Source: DAOULT01 sp964646625
GTDB lineage: Bacteria; Chloroflexota; Anaerolineae; CAZYHC01
Assembly (NCBI GenBank): GCA_964646625.1
Contig: CAZYHC010000005.1
Span: 1 to 64,000 of the forward strand
DNA: 64,000 nucleotides
Direction: 5' to 3'
This document shows, one piece after another, positions 32,929-41,833 of this stretch. Position 1 is the stretch's first letter. Every line of letters starts with the position of its first letter. The notes under the pieces were generated by a model. That model worked only from the letters and a program-made list of their open reading frames with translations. It did no database searches and was not told the DNA's origin. The position numbers were made by a program, and so were the translations under genes.

Positions 32929-34914
32929 ATGATGGGAATAACGCTCCTCATTCGCGCTTTTGACGAGACGCCATTCCGAGACGGCCGAGTAGGCTACTCT
33001 GGCAAATACTTGGATGAGATTATAGCCTTGTTCCCTGATTTCGTATCCCTTAATATTGAGTCCATTGATGGCGCAATCGGTATCTTTGCTAAGCGAGAAG
33101 ACAATGAACGCCCTGCTAGGGAACTAAAGGTTCAATCCTTTGAAAAAACGTCAGCCGGTGTCCTGGTTTGCTTCTCAGTCGAAACTGAGATGGCAATTTC
33201 TTCAGGTGACTTAAGAAAACGCGCTTGGGGGCAACTCAAGAAAGCTGGACTGATTCAAATAGGAGAATATTTGCCCTTTTGCTGCTTATTCAGTGCCGAA
33301 CAGGTTGACGCAATGCTGAGCAGCAAACCACGCGATCCCGCTCAACGTACCCTTGCAGACGAACTTGAACAAATGCAACAACGTAACGACTGGCTTGGTA
33401 TATATAACAAGTTTGCGCCGATGGAAGAGATTGCCCGAGACCATCCGGCTGTATGGGACAACACTGAAATTTTGAGCACGATTGGCTTTGCCTGTGGCAA
33501 GTTAGCAGAGACTTCGCCGAACGAGATGCCCAGAGATAAACAACGGAAGCGCGCCTTCCTGGAGCAACAAGCTAACTATCGTCGCGAAACTGAAATATTG
33601 CGAAGGCGATGTATCGAACTGATGCCAGACAATACTGGTTATTGGTCAACCTTGGCATATTTGTATTATCAGAATGTTCTAGAGCTTAGCCAGCCTAAAG
33701 GTAGACGCGATGGAAACATTCGAGAAGAGGTTGACAAAGCATTAGAGTATTTCGATAAAGCGTTGTCGCTCGATGCGAGCCGTATTCAGGATCACTATCG
33801 AAGAGGCTATTTGCTTGCGAGAATTCTGCCTTCCCAAATTCTTTTTGGAAGACAGGTTGGCGATTCAGAAGATCGCTCTAGGCTAGCTAGGCAAAAGCGT
33901 CAACAGGGCATTGATTCCTTCCTTCAAGCCATTCGAGTTTGGGAGTCATTAACACCTACTGATGAGTGGGAAAATGAGAAACGTAAGCGTTACCGTAAAG
34001 AATACATTAGAGCACTCTATTGTACTGGCCGTGCCTACTATGAGCTGATTGTCAATGACTGGGATGAAGCAGTCTATGCGTTGGGGCTTCGCGAAGGCAT
34101 TTCTGAGAGCGATAACGTTACTTATAACCCCAAAGATTTAGAGAACGCCGATCATGCATGGCGTTATTTCTATGCCTGTTGGGTTGCTGATAGGCCAGAT
34201 GGTATGGAGGTCTCTGTTCAGCCGGAAGTGAATACTGCAACCCCAGTAAACGGTGTAGTAGAAGGCGTCTATAAGTCGTACTGGCTTGGTAAGGTTTCAT
34301 TTGTCCGATATTGGCTTCTCAGCGGTAACGGCCAAAAGGATACTCCAGAGGCCATTGAGAATCGTGATAAGGCTGAACAGTATCTCGTTACCGCCCTCAA
34401 ATTCCCATGGCCTCCAGAGAACCAACGGATGAAGAAAGACTTTGTTGCTGAGCTTCTAGCCCGACTTTATATCAGCAAAGGCGATTACACGAAGGCCGTT
34501 GAGGTTATTCAGAAGCACCGTTCTGGTAGATTCCTGGACGCTTACGTGGCACATACGTTAGCTTTGGCATCACTGTTGTCGGGGAGAAACGCCGAAGCCC
34601 AAAAGATACTTTCAGAGGCATTAAAAAGTCGTGGGAACAAAGCTATCTGGACAACCCACTTTTTGAAGGGATGCTCTTTTTTAAGAGAAGGTCATCTCGA
34701 AAAAGCAAGCCAGGCGTTTGAGAGAGCGAACATCGAAGCCAAAAAGCAGGGTAAAGAAACGCTTGATACATCACTTATTGGACAAGCATTCGTCTCGTAC
34801 AAATCTGGCAATAGACCGGAAGCAGTAGCGTATTTAGAACAGGCAATTGGAATTAATCCGTACCGACTTTCTGTGCATAGACGTTTGGAGAATTGGCAGG
34901 GAGATTGTGACTAA
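32929..34914 (+). CDS. TPR-repeat protein of unknown function, lower-GC cargo
   Basis: 661 aa, ATG 32929 after AAGGAGG (ATG 32932 also possible). No signal peptide or membrane segment, so cytoplasmic. The first about 120 residues form a separate domain I do not recognise. The rest is helical with TPR-like units: VDKALEYFDKALSLDASRIQDHYRRGYLL, GDYTKAVEVIQKHR, GHLEKASQAFERANIEAK, GNRPEAVAYLEQAIGINPYRLSVH. G+C is low for the window (23 of 60 in 33001-33060). It separates the permease from the kinase of the same operon, so it is probably an insertion. Role unknown; a sensor or scaffold in a stress or defence system is possible. Confidence 0.8.
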   Translation: MMGITLLIRAFDETPFRDGRVGYSGKYLDEIIALFPDFVSLNIESIDGAIGIFAKREDNERPARELKVQSFEKTSAGVLVCFSVETEMAISSGDLRKRAWGQLKKAGLIQIGEYLPFCCLFSAEQVDAMLSSKPRDPAQRTLADELEQMQQRNDWLGIYNKFAPMEEIARDHPAVWDNTEILSTIGFACGKLAETSPNEMPRDKQRKRAFLEQQANYRRETEILRRRCIELMPDNTGYWSTLAYLYYQNVLELSQPKGRRDGNIREEVDKALEYFDKALSLDASRIQDHYRRGYLLARILPSQILFGRQVGDSEDRSRLARQKRQQGIDSFLQAIRVWESLTPTDEWENEKRKRYRKEYIRALYCTGRAYYELIVNDWDEAVYALGLREGISESDNVTYNPKDLENADHAWRYFYACWVADRPDGMEVSVQPEVNTATPVNGVVEGVYKSYWLGKVSFVRYWLLSGNGQKDTPEAIENRDKAEQYLVTALKFPWPPENQRMKKDFVAELLARLYISKGDYTKAVEVIQKHRSGRFLDAYVAHTLALASLLSGRNAEAQKILSEALKSRGNKAIWTTHFLKGCSFLREGHLEKASQAFERANIEAKKQGKETLDTSLIGQAFVSYKSGNRPEAVAYLEQAIGINPYRLSVHRRLENWQGDCD

Positions 34915-34953
34915 ACGCGGCAATCGCGTGGTAATAAGGAGGGGGCGAAATAA

Positions 34954-35871
34954 ATGACCGAACCTAAAATCTGCGTGGTGGGCAGCTCGAATATGGACCT
35001 TATCTCCAAGATTCCCCGGCTGCCCAAAATGGGAGAGACCCTGGTAGGGCACTATTTTCACATGGGCTGTGGCGGCAAAGGAGCCAATCAGGCGGTGATG
35101 GCCGCCAAGATGGGAGCCCAGGTAACGATGGTCACCAGGCTGGGGCGCGACCCTTTGGGCGAGATAACCCTTAAAAACTACCAGGAGATGGGCATCGATA
35201 CCAGCTACATCTTCTTCGACGAGGAGCGTTTTTCGGGAGTGGCTCCCATCCTGGTAGACGATGAGGGACGTAACATGATCGTCATCGTGCCGGGAGCCAA
35301 CGATGGCCTGTCGCCGGAGGATGCCCGCCGGGCCAAAGAGGCTATCCTGGCCGCCGACGTGGTGGTCTGCCAACTGGAGGTGCCTATCGAGACCACCATC
35401 GAGGCTTTTCGTATCGCCAAGGAAGGAGGGGTACGTACCATTTTCAACCCGGCTCCTGGCCGCCCCCTGCCCGCCGAACTGCTGGCCCTCAGCGACATCG
35501 CCGCCCCCAACGAGACCGAGACCGAGATCATCACCGGCTTGTCGGTGGAGACCCTGGAGGAGGCCGAAACCGCCGCCCAAAAGCTGCGGGAGATGGGCAC
35601 TCAGATAGCGATCATCACTCTGGGAGAGAGAGGGGCGCTGCTGGTCGATGACGAAGGCCCAACCCACGTGCCGGCCGTGGAGACCAGGGCGATAGACACT
35701 ACTGGCGCCGGCGACGCGTTCATCGGCAGCCTGGCCTATTTCCTGGCCCAGGGAAAGGCCCTCCGAGAGGCCATCAAACGGGCCAACGCGGTGGCGGCCA
35801 TCTCGGTCACCAAAGTGGGCACCCAGGTGTCCTTCCCCTGGCGCGAAGAGATCGAACATTTGCTGGACTGA
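34954..35871 (+). CDS. Ribokinase-like PfkB sugar kinase
   Basis: 305 aa, ATG after AAGGAGGGGG. PfkB signature 1 as GGKGANQA (40-47) and signature 2 as DTTGAGDAFIG with catalytic Asp254. N-terminal VVGSSNMDLISKIPRLPKMGETL closely follows ribokinases, so the substrate is likely ribose or a similar pentose. It would phosphorylate the sugar brought in by the importer at 29471-32839. Terminator at 35922-35958 closes the operon. Confidence 0.92.
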   Translation: MTEPKICVVGSSNMDLISKIPRLPKMGETLVGHYFHMGCGGKGANQAVMAAKMGAQVTMVTRLGRDPLGEITLKNYQEMGIDTSYIFFDEERFSGVAPILVDDEGRNMIVIVPGANDGLSPEDARRAKEAILAADVVVCQLEVPIETTIEAFRIAKEGGVRTIFNPAPGRPLPAELLALSDIAAPNETETEIITGLSVETLEEAETAAQKLREMGTQIAIITLGERGALLVDDEGPTHVPAVETRAIDTTGAGDAFIGSLAYFLAQGKALREAIKRANAVAAISVTKVGTQVSFPWREEIEHLLD

Positions 35872-35921
35872 GGTTTGAGAAGAATATAAAATAATCCGGC
35901 TACCACTCCAGCCTACGCTAC

Positions 35922-35958
35922 GGAAAAAAACGCCCCCCGCACCGAGGGGTGTTTTTCC
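35922..35958 (+). terminator. Rho-independent terminator of the sugar importer operon
   Basis: A-rich then C-rich left arm (35922-35938), short loop, GGGGTG and a run of five T (35946-35956). The stem also pairs in the opposite direction. It ends two bases before the GGAGGTGA site of the next gene. Confidence 0.75.
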
Positions 35959-35975
35959 AGGGAGGTGAAGTGCAA

Positions 35976-36812
35976 ATGGCTATTAGAGGGATGCTGCCGC
36001 GTCTCAGCCGACGCGGGCTTTTTTTCGGGGCGTTGGCCGCCGCCGGTGGCTTTCTGCTGGGGCGGCTGCGGACCTCTCCGCCCCTGGTCAGCGGTCAAAA
36101 TGTGGGGCGCATCTATCATCAATGGAGCACGCCCAGCTACGTGGGCCTCTTAAGCCAGGCTTTGGATTGGGGCTCTGCCCCTCCGCTGTACAAAACCTAT
36201 CCCCAGGCCAGGACGATCCCGCTCCCCCCTGATTTCAGCCCTGGCAGCCTCAGTCTGGAGGAAGCCATTGTCCAGCGCAGATCGCGCCGCAACTATTCCG
36301 GGCAGGCCCTCTCCCTGGCGGAACTGTCCAGCCTGCTCCACCACGCCAGCGGCATAACCCTGGAGGGGAGCTTTCCCCTGCGGGCCGCTCCTTCGGCCGG
36401 CGCGTTGTACCCTATCGAAATCTACCCCGTGGTGCACAACGTGGAGGATCTGGAGGTCGGCCTTTATCATTACGCCGTCCGCGAGCACGCCCTGGAACTG
36501 CTGAAAGAAGGCAATTTTCGCCAGGAGATAGTTCAACACGCCATAGGGCAGCGGATGGCGGGGTGGGCCAACGTCGTTTTCCTGCTGACGGCCATTTTCC
36601 AGCGCACCGAGTGGAGGTATGGGGTCAGGGCCTATCGTTACATCATGATGGAGGCCGGCCACATCGGGGAAAACGTATATCTGACCGCCACTTCGCTGGG
36701 GCTGGGGGCCTGCGCGGTGGGCGCTTTCCTCGACGAGGGCCTGAACCGTCTGCTGGAAGTCGATGGCGAGGAAGAAGCAGTTATCTACATGCTCACGGTA
36801 GGCAAAGTTTAA
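35976..36812 (+). CDS. SagB-type nitroreductase-like oxidoreductase with Tat-like signal
   Basis: 278 aa from ATG 35976, with GGAGGTGA seven bases upstream; an in-frame start at 35949 lies in the terminator. N-terminal SRRGLFFGALAAAGGFLLG resembles a twin-arginine signal, pointing to export with a bound flavin. SagB/ThcOx core: LEEAIVQRRSRRNYSGQALSLAELSSLLHHASGIT, RAAPSAGALYPIEIYPVV, and a final GLGACAVGAF. SagB relatives oxidise azolines in peptide toxins, but stand-alone members have unknown roles; no cyclodehydratase gene is nearby. Confidence 0.85.
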   Translation: MAIRGMLPRLSRRGLFFGALAAAGGFLLGRLRTSPPLVSGQNVGRIYHQWSTPSYVGLLSQALDWGSAPPLYKTYPQARTIPLPPDFSPGSLSLEEAIVQRRSRRNYSGQALSLAELSSLLHHASGITLEGSFPLRAAPSAGALYPIEIYPVVHNVEDLEVGLYHYAVREHALELLKEGNFRQEIVQHAIGQRMAGWANVVFLLTAIFQRTEWRYGVRAYRYIMMEAGHIGENVYLTATSLGLGACAVGAFLDEGLNRLLEVDGEEEAVIYMLTVGKV

Positions 36813-36819
36813 AGCGGCA

Positions 36820-36901
36820 GGTGCGCGGCACTTTGGGCAGTGCCGTGCACCTTTTCAGCGCCTTCGCCAAGTGCCGCGCACTTTCAGAAGTGCACGGCAC
36901 T
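36820..36901. repeat. Two adjacent AGTGCC-type palindromes between convergent genes
   Basis: First: 36820-36832 pairs with 36839-36851, 12 of 13 bases. Second: 36870-36883 pairs with 36888-36901, 13 of 14 bases. Both carry the GTGCCGxGCACT core. Placed between two converging genes, they could act as a two-way terminator, though U-runs are short. Confidence 0.7.
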
Positions 36902-36907
36902 ACGGGT

Positions 36908-37894
36908 CTAATACGGGAAGAAGCTACGGACACTGCCATTCACAGGGATGGGATAGCCGATAAGGCCGTAGCCGTTAAAGTCAAAGCTGGCCCCGAGGAG
37001 GTAGGCGTAGACCCCGCTGGCAGCCGTGATCTGACCAGAGTGCGTAAATCTGGCAGTAGCCGGTCCATACGGCGATGATTCGGACACAAACTCGAAAAAG
37101 CCGGTGTAGTAGACCGTGAACTGGTTGCCCGCTGACCCCACGTTGAGGGTGCCTTCCATCACCTGGCCTAAGTAGAGATTCTGCATAACCATCGTGCAGG
37201 CGCTCTGATATGTGTCGTTGATGCCTCCCACCAGGTTACCGCTACCAAAAATGCTGAAGCCGTTACCATACGTAGGCCCGAACCGTAAGGAGCCGGAGGC
37301 TTCAGCCATCAGCGGGGCGTAACTCTGCGGCCTGATAATCGCTGCCTCGGGAACCACCCAGGTGGGCGTGGGCACGAAAGCTTCTGGAGCTATCCAGGCG
37401 GGTGTGGGCATGGGGGCATAAGTGGGGGCAGGCACAGGCCCGTATGGCGATAGATTCACTACCAGATCCCACTGAATCTTTGGCTCACATTCCGGCCCCT
37501 TCCAACCCTTTGGGAGAGGCATCTGGCCGCTGAGAATGACGTTCCCTTCGCTATCAAGAGCTCGCCACTCGAGCCTGTTGTAAGACAGCCAATCCATCGA
37601 GGCATCGATACAGACCCCCCCGTCATAGCGTCCGTATAAAGGGGTGGCATCGCCTGAACCTGGGGTCCAGTCCGTCCAGTTTGGGGGATCGTCGATGCTC
37701 AACCAGCGGAGTTTGATAACGGCCACCTCGGCGGGCAGACAGGTGAAGCACAATTTCCCCCTGACACTCTTATCGCAAGGCTTTGGGGTGGGAGTCGGGA
37801 TTGGCTCTTGAGCTATGGTGACAGGCTGAGCAAGAGTGCCGGCCACCAGCCCCACCAGGGCAAGCAGAACGAGAATCACCAAAGGTTTTTTCAT
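36908..37894 (-). CDS. Exported protein with proline/threonine-rich middle, unknown function
   Basis: 328 aa from ATG 37894, with GAGGAGG upstream; a longer frame to 37933 lacks a site. Sec signal peptide MKKPLVILVLLALVGLVAGTLA. Then PIPTPTPKPCDKSVRGKLCFTCL, a first globular part with several cysteines and tryptophans, and a linker rich in P/T/A with repeated PTPAW and PTPTWVVPEA. The glycine/tyrosine-rich C-terminal domain (SLRFGPTYGNGFSIFGSGNLVGG) looks like beta sheet. Not recognised. Promoter at 37939-37968. Confidence 0.75.
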   Translation of the reverse strand: MKKPLVILVLLALVGLVAGTLAQPVTIAQEPIPTPTPKPCDKSVRGKLCFTCLPAEVAVIKLRWLSIDDPPNWTDWTPGSGDATPLYGRYDGGVCIDASMDWLSYNRLEWRALDSEGNVILSGQMPLPKGWKGPECEPKIQWDLVVNLSPYGPVPAPTYAPMPTPAWIAPEAFVPTPTWVVPEAAIIRPQSYAPLMAEASGSLRFGPTYGNGFSIFGSGNLVGGINDTYQSACTMVMQNLYLGQVMEGTLNVGSAGNQFTVYYTGFFEFVSESSPYGPATARFTHSGQITAASGVYAYLLGASFDFNGYGLIGYPIPVNGSVRSFFPY

Positions 37895-37938
37895 TTTCTT
37901 TCCTCCTCGATTCGATATCCCTGCCCCTGCCAATAGTT

Positions 37939-37968
37939 ATTATATAGCACGTCCTGGTCAGATGTCAA
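37939..37968 (-). promoter_or_regulatory. Promoter of the exported-protein gene
   Basis: Minus strand TTGACA (37968-37963), 18-base spacer, TATAAT (37944-37939); about 45 bases before the start codon. Confidence 0.65.
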
Positions 37969-37988
37969 ATCAACGAAAGAGGAAGGGT

Positions 37989-38103
37989 GCGTCCAGATTT
38001 TAGGCGAGTCTCTTTTCGCCCGCTCCCAGTCCCCGTCTCGGGGACATATTGGATAGCGTCACGGTGTTTCACGATCACCGCCCCCGGGGACGGGGGCTGG
38101 AGC
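37989..38103. repeat. Dispersed intergenic repeat, copy A
   Basis: Begins GCGTCCAGATTTTAGGCGA and ends GACGGGGGCTGGAGC. The other copy (62941-63041) begins GCGTCCAGGAATTTTGGCGA and ends GACGGGGGCCTGGAGC; the middles share only C/G-rich hairpin words such as GTCCCCG. Confidence 0.5.
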
Positions 38104-38349
38104 AGCTGCCACTCGAACACAGTGGTATCGCTTTCTACCAAACGTTGTCCAAAGGGGTCAGCATCGAGCCTTTACTCACCCTCAACCTAACCTCTACCGA
38201 ACCTACACCCACAAGGGAGCAAATCTATGTTATTGTGGAGAAGAGGCGGGAAACCCCCACCTGTGATTCAATGGCAGTAGTTCGCAAAACTGTGGACCAA
38301 TCTACGAAACTTTTGAGGATAGTTTTTCAGGATAGGGTGAATAGCAACC

Positions 38350-38952
38350 ATGAACGCGAAAACGAAAGTTCGGGCCTCCACCCGCATGTCGCCGAGGGCC
38401 AGGAGATATTTCGAAGAAGAGTTTATACCCCGCTACAGGGATTTGCAGGCGGAGATCAGACGCACCCCACTGGTGATACTGATATGGGGGCCGGGGGAAA
38501 GCGGGGGAGAGCTATACAAAAAACGCCTTCGGATCAGGGATGCTTTGAGAATGAAAGGACACGCCGCCATTTTCAGTGAGGAAGTCCCTGGGGGCGCTAT
38601 CGACATCCCCATGTCTCTCAAGGGCCAGGAATTCCTTCAGGCTCACGCCGCTGATTTTGTCATCGTGATCCAGGCTTCCTATGGGTCTGTGGCCGAGGTG
38701 CATGATTTTGCCGAGTTCAGGGTCATTGCTTTCAAACTCCTGATCTTCATCGACGAGAAGGCCCAAGATGGCTATAGCTATCAGGGAGCTCTCAAAGAAC
38801 TGCGGGCCCTGTATGGTAACGTCGAAACCTATCAATATCCCAGAGATATCACCGAGTGCACTTTACTGGATAAAGTCATGCAGCGGGTGGAGGTCTTGCA
38901 AGTGACCAAGTGGCGAGCCTTTCAGAGCGCCAGGGGATGGAGGCTTGTCTGA
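38350..38952 (+). CDS. Rossmann/TIR- or SLOG-like protein of unknown function
   Basis: 200 aa, ATG at 38350 with weak upstream signals. After a basic N-terminus it reads RTPLVILIWGPGESGGELYKKRLRIRDALRMKGHAAIFSEEV, then FLQAHAADFVIVIQASYGSVAEVHDFAEF and LLIFIDEKAQDGYSY. The order (beta strand with glycine loop, helix, xDFVIVxxxSxGSxAE) resembles nucleotide-binding Rossmann-like folds of the TIR or nucleoside deoxyribosyltransferase-like type, where the Glu would be catalytic. Family not firmly identified. One base separates it from the LysM gene, so the two form a unit. Confidence 0.65.
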   Translation: MNAKTKVRASTRMSPRARRYFEEEFIPRYRDLQAEIRRTPLVILIWGPGESGGELYKKRLRIRDALRMKGHAAIFSEEVPGGAIDIPMSLKGQEFLQAHAADFVIVIQASYGSVAEVHDFAEFRVIAFKLLIFIDEKAQDGYSYQGALKELRALYGNVETYQYPRDITECTLLDKVMQRVEVLQVTKWRAFQSARGWRLV

Positions 38953-38953
38953 G

Positions 38954-40813
38954 ATGACAAGTTTTTCTGAGAATCTTCTAAAAATCTACCAGAAGCACAA
39001 GGATGAAGTTGATATACTCTGTGACCAGTCGCTATTATTTACTTTGGCCTTTGTCAACCACATCGGAAGGGCAAGGCCCGATCAACTGAAGGAAGAGCTA
39101 GGTGTATCGAACAGAGAATTGTGGGAGAAGCTCGGCCCTCTGTTGCGCAGCGGGGTGCTGGAGGAAGTGGAAGGAACGATCAGGATCACACCTTTGGGCA
39201 GACAATTTCTCGCTGAACTGGGGCTCATTGAGCCGCCTCCTGCCTGGCCGCTACCAGGCTCCAAGGATGGCCCCGGTCCACATCTCAAACCCACCGATCT
39301 TCTGGGAAAATCGCTTTTAATTGGGCTGGTGATAGGTCTGGTCATCTCTCTGGGCGTGATAGGGGTGCTGGAGATCCTGGCCCCTGCACCGGCACCGGCC
39401 ATGTTTACCCCCACTTCTACGGTAGAGGGGCTTTATCGCCCTTCCCCGACCAGGCCAGTCACGGTCACGGCCACAGTCTTCATTCGCCCCACGTCATCCT
39501 ACCTTCCGACCTACCCTCCGACCTATGTTCCCACCGCGAGAAGACCCACCTTTACGGCTACGGCTACCCCTACTTCCACCCCGCTCCCTATCGTCACCGT
39601 CTGTAGCCCTCCTCAGGGCTGGACTCTCCACACAGTGCAGTATGGCGACACGCTGCAATCGCTGGCCTGGCGTTACGGCACCGATGTCCAGACTATTATA
39701 AGAGCTAATTGCCTGACCAGTTACGAGCTCATACCTGGACAGTTGCTATATCTGCCCTCAGCATCGCCTTCGCCGACCCCCGTCTGGCCGACTCCTACCT
39801 TTACCCCCTGTCGTCCTCCCTGGGGCTGGCAGATTTACACAGTGCAGTACGGCGACAGTCTGCAATCGCTGGCCTGGCGTTACAGCCTCGACGTTCAGAC
39901 CATCGTGAGCGCCAACTGTCTGACCAGTTACAACATTGTGCCCGGCCAGCAGTTGTATCTACCGCCCTGGCCGCTTACCCCGACTCCCACCTTTACCCCT
40001 TGCGGTCCTCCCGTGGGCTGGTATATTTACACGGTACGGCCCGGCGACACCCTTTTCTCCCTGGCCCAGACCTACCACACTACAGTAGAGGCCATCGGGA
40101 GAGCCAATTGCCTGACCGATTACAACATCTGGGTGGGACAACAGCTCTACCTGCCGCCCAAACCCACCGCTACGCCGACCGCCACCTCAACCAATACGCC
40201 GACACCTACCTGGACGCCAACTATAACCCCGACCGTCGATACCCCAACACCCACCTGGACACCGACTATAACCCCGACCGTCGATACCCCGACGCCCACC
40301 CTAACCCCGACCGAAACACCCGTCGTTGAGACACCCACCCCAACTGAGACGCCTACGGCCACCGATACGCCGACCCCGACCGACACCCCGACTGAAACGC
40401 CGACGCCAACTGAGACCCCCACGGCCCAATGCGACGCCAGCCTCGTCGTCGAGTTCGGCCCCAATCAGACCGCCTGTGATGAGGGCGTCACCTTCACCCT
40501 GACCGTCTCCAACAACGGCCAGCAAGGGACGGCTCAAAACGTGGTGGTTGGTCTCGGCGTCATCCAAGGCCATGAATACATCGCCAGTCTTGCTCCTACC
40601 CAATGGCAGGTGGGGGACATGTCTCCCGGCCAGAGCATCAGCGTTGAGGTCGAAGTCATTACGAGCCAGGCCTGGAGCACAGCACAACCGGGGGCGCAAT
40701 TCTCCCTGAACGCGGTGGTGAACAACGAGGAATGTCGGCCCGATCACAACGTAGGCAAGAGCGATACCGTGGACGGCTTTCGCGCCGAGGGATGTCCGCT
40801 GCCAGAGATTTAA
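38954..40813 (+). CDS. Winged-helix, single-membrane-span, triple-LysM protein
   Basis: 619 aa from ATG 38954, with GGATGGAGG upstream; TTG 38945 is too close. Order: winged-helix-like domain (about 25-92; LLFTLAFVNHIGRARPDQLKEELGVSNRELWEKLGPLLRSGVLEE), linker, one membrane helix (about 119-142), P/T-rich segment, LysM at about 226-268, 295-337 and 359-401 (YGDTLQSLAWRYGTDVQTIIRANCL type), a long TPT repeat linker (about 402-490), and a C-terminal Ig-like domain resembling CARDB/DUF11. Topology should be N-inside, LysM outside. Such an architecture could sense peptidoglycan outside and act through the inner domain. The linker is coded by near-identical DNA repeats. Confidence 0.82.
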   Translation: MTSFSENLLKIYQKHKDEVDILCDQSLLFTLAFVNHIGRARPDQLKEELGVSNRELWEKLGPLLRSGVLEEVEGTIRITPLGRQFLAELGLIEPPPAWPLPGSKDGPGPHLKPTDLLGKSLLIGLVIGLVISLGVIGVLEILAPAPAPAMFTPTSTVEGLYRPSPTRPVTVTATVFIRPTSSYLPTYPPTYVPTARRPTFTATATPTSTPLPIVTVCSPPQGWTLHTVQYGDTLQSLAWRYGTDVQTIIRANCLTSYELIPGQLLYLPSASPSPTPVWPTPTFTPCRPPWGWQIYTVQYGDSLQSLAWRYSLDVQTIVSANCLTSYNIVPGQQLYLPPWPLTPTPTFTPCGPPVGWYIYTVRPGDTLFSLAQTYHTTVEAIGRANCLTDYNIWVGQQLYLPPKPTATPTATSTNTPTPTWTPTITPTVDTPTPTWTPTITPTVDTPTPTLTPTETPVVETPTPTETPTATDTPTPTDTPTETPTPTETPTAQCDASLVVEFGPNQTACDEGVTFTLTVSNNGQQGTAQNVVVGLGVIQGHEYIASLAPTQWQVGDMSPGQSISVEVEVITSQAWSTAQPGAQFSLNAVVNNEECRPDHNVGKSDTVDGFRAEGCPLPEI

Positions 40814-40823
40814 TGCAGGCAGG

Positions 40824-41171
40824 CTATTCCGTAGCCGAAGCCTCCACTTTATCTTTGGGCAGGTAGGGCGCTTTGATGAAGACCATCTTGAGAGGCTGGT
40901 CGCCGTCGTTGTGGATATCGTGTTTATCAGCAGCCTCCATGCGTACTGCGTCTCCGGGTTCGACCGCATACTCGGCGCCGTTAACGTAGACCTGGCCCTG
41001 CCCCTCAAGGAAATAGAAGATCTCCTCCACCTCTTCATGGTAGTGTCCGCCCAACCATTGGTCAGGCTTCAGGAGAATGATCCCCCAATCCACCTTGGGG
41101 CCGCGCATAAGATATTTGACCCCGCTATCGACGTCGCGATATTCCTGCTCGGACTCTTTAACCTTTTCCAT
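40824..41171 (-). CDS. Cupin-domain protein
   Basis: 115 aa, ATG six bases after AAGGAGAC. Single small cupin: GGHYHEEVEEIFYFLEGQGQVYVNG gives His43, His45 and Glu49/50, and His84/His87 lie in the second motif (ADKHDIHN). These would bind one metal. Last gene of the importer operon at 44952-40824. Could be a sugar isomerase/epimerase-like enzyme or a sensor; function not decidable. It converges on the LysM gene with only 10 bases between stops. Confidence 0.88.
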   Translation of the reverse strand: MEKVKESEQEYRDVDSGVKYLMRGPKVDWGIILLKPDQWLGGHYHEEVEEIFYFLEGQGQVYVNGAEYAVEPGDAVRMEAADKHDIHNDGDQPLKMVFIKAPYLPKDKVEASATE

Positions 41172-41193
41172 CGTTCGTCTCCTTGTTTATCAG

Positions 41194-41721
41194 TCAACTT
41201 CTACGCTTCTTGCGCTTTCCCCTGTCCCTCCTCCTTATCTGACGCACTGCCCCCTTTTTGCCAGCCCTCTCAAGCCGGGCCAACACCTGGTGGGCGGGAT
41301 GCGTTGGATCAGCCATCGCCTGCTTGACCTGGTGATAGTGTGATTCCAACCGGGCTACGTAGGCGGGATCGTCCTCCAGCATCTGCTGCACGAAGCGGAG
41401 AAAGAATTCGGCGTACTCGCTTTGGGGGTTCAGTGGATCGAGAAAGGGATTAGTCACTCCCATCCGTGTGATAAATTCGTCGTCGGGATCAAAAGCAAAG
41501 CTGATCGAGGCCAGGAAGCCCCGCGCTGCCTGCCGCCGCGGGAGCACGTTGAGCATGACCCGCCGACAGTCGCACGTGGGATCGGAACAATAGAACTCTA
41601 CCAGGGCGTATTCGTCGTCGGGAAACACAGGGTGGTCCTGGGTGGTGATGGTGCGGGTTTCAGCCTCCCCCTGCTCTCGAAAGAGCAGGACAAAGGGTAT
41701 CAGTCCCATTTCCATTTTCAT
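41194..41721 (-). CDS. Conserved hypothetical with CxxxxCxC motif
   Basis: 175 aa from ATG 41721, just after AAAGGGGG; ATG 41715 is also possible, and a longer frame reaches 41760. It opens MKMEMGLIPFVLLFREQGEAETRTI. A cysteine cluster CSDPTCDCRRVML follows within a beta-rich part, then a helical C-terminus ending in a very basic tail (RQIRRRDRGKRKKRRS). The cysteines suggest zinc binding and the tail suggests nucleic-acid contact. No family recognised. Between the permease and cupin genes, 22 bases before the latter. Confidence 0.7.
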   Translation of the reverse strand: MKMEMGLIPFVLLFREQGEAETRTITTQDHPVFPDDEYALVEFYCSDPTCDCRRVMLNVLPRRQAARGFLASISFAFDPDDEFITRMGVTNPFLDPLNPQSEYAEFFLRFVQQMLEDDPAYVARLESHYHQVKQAMADPTHPAHQVLARLERAGKKGAVRQIRRRDRGKRKKRRS

Positions 41722-41833
41722 CAGCCCCCTTTGAGCAAGTCGGCGCCGGTCAGCTCTCAATCTTGGACGCTCGAAAGTGGCGGCTCTGGGCCGTCCAATT
41801 GCTCCAGTCCGAGTTGTCGTAAGCTCGTCTCCC

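Larger units (their letters stand above)
37895..38349. other. Intergenic region: promoter and a dispersed repeat
   Basis: About 455 bases. Carries the minus-strand promoter at 37939-37968 and a repeat at 37989-38103 related to 62941-63041. A 176-codon frame at 38049-38579 overlaps the next gene in another frame and has no start signals. No clear promoter for the plus-strand pair was found. Confidence 0.55.

Noticed and set aside
35976..36812. Azoline-peptide (TOMM) biosynthesis locus
   Set aside because: The SagB-like gene stands alone; no cyclodehydratase or precursor peptide is visible nearby.
38049..38579. 176-codon frame on the plus strand
   Set aside because: Runs through a noncoding repeat and overlaps the better supported 38350-38952 gene in another frame.
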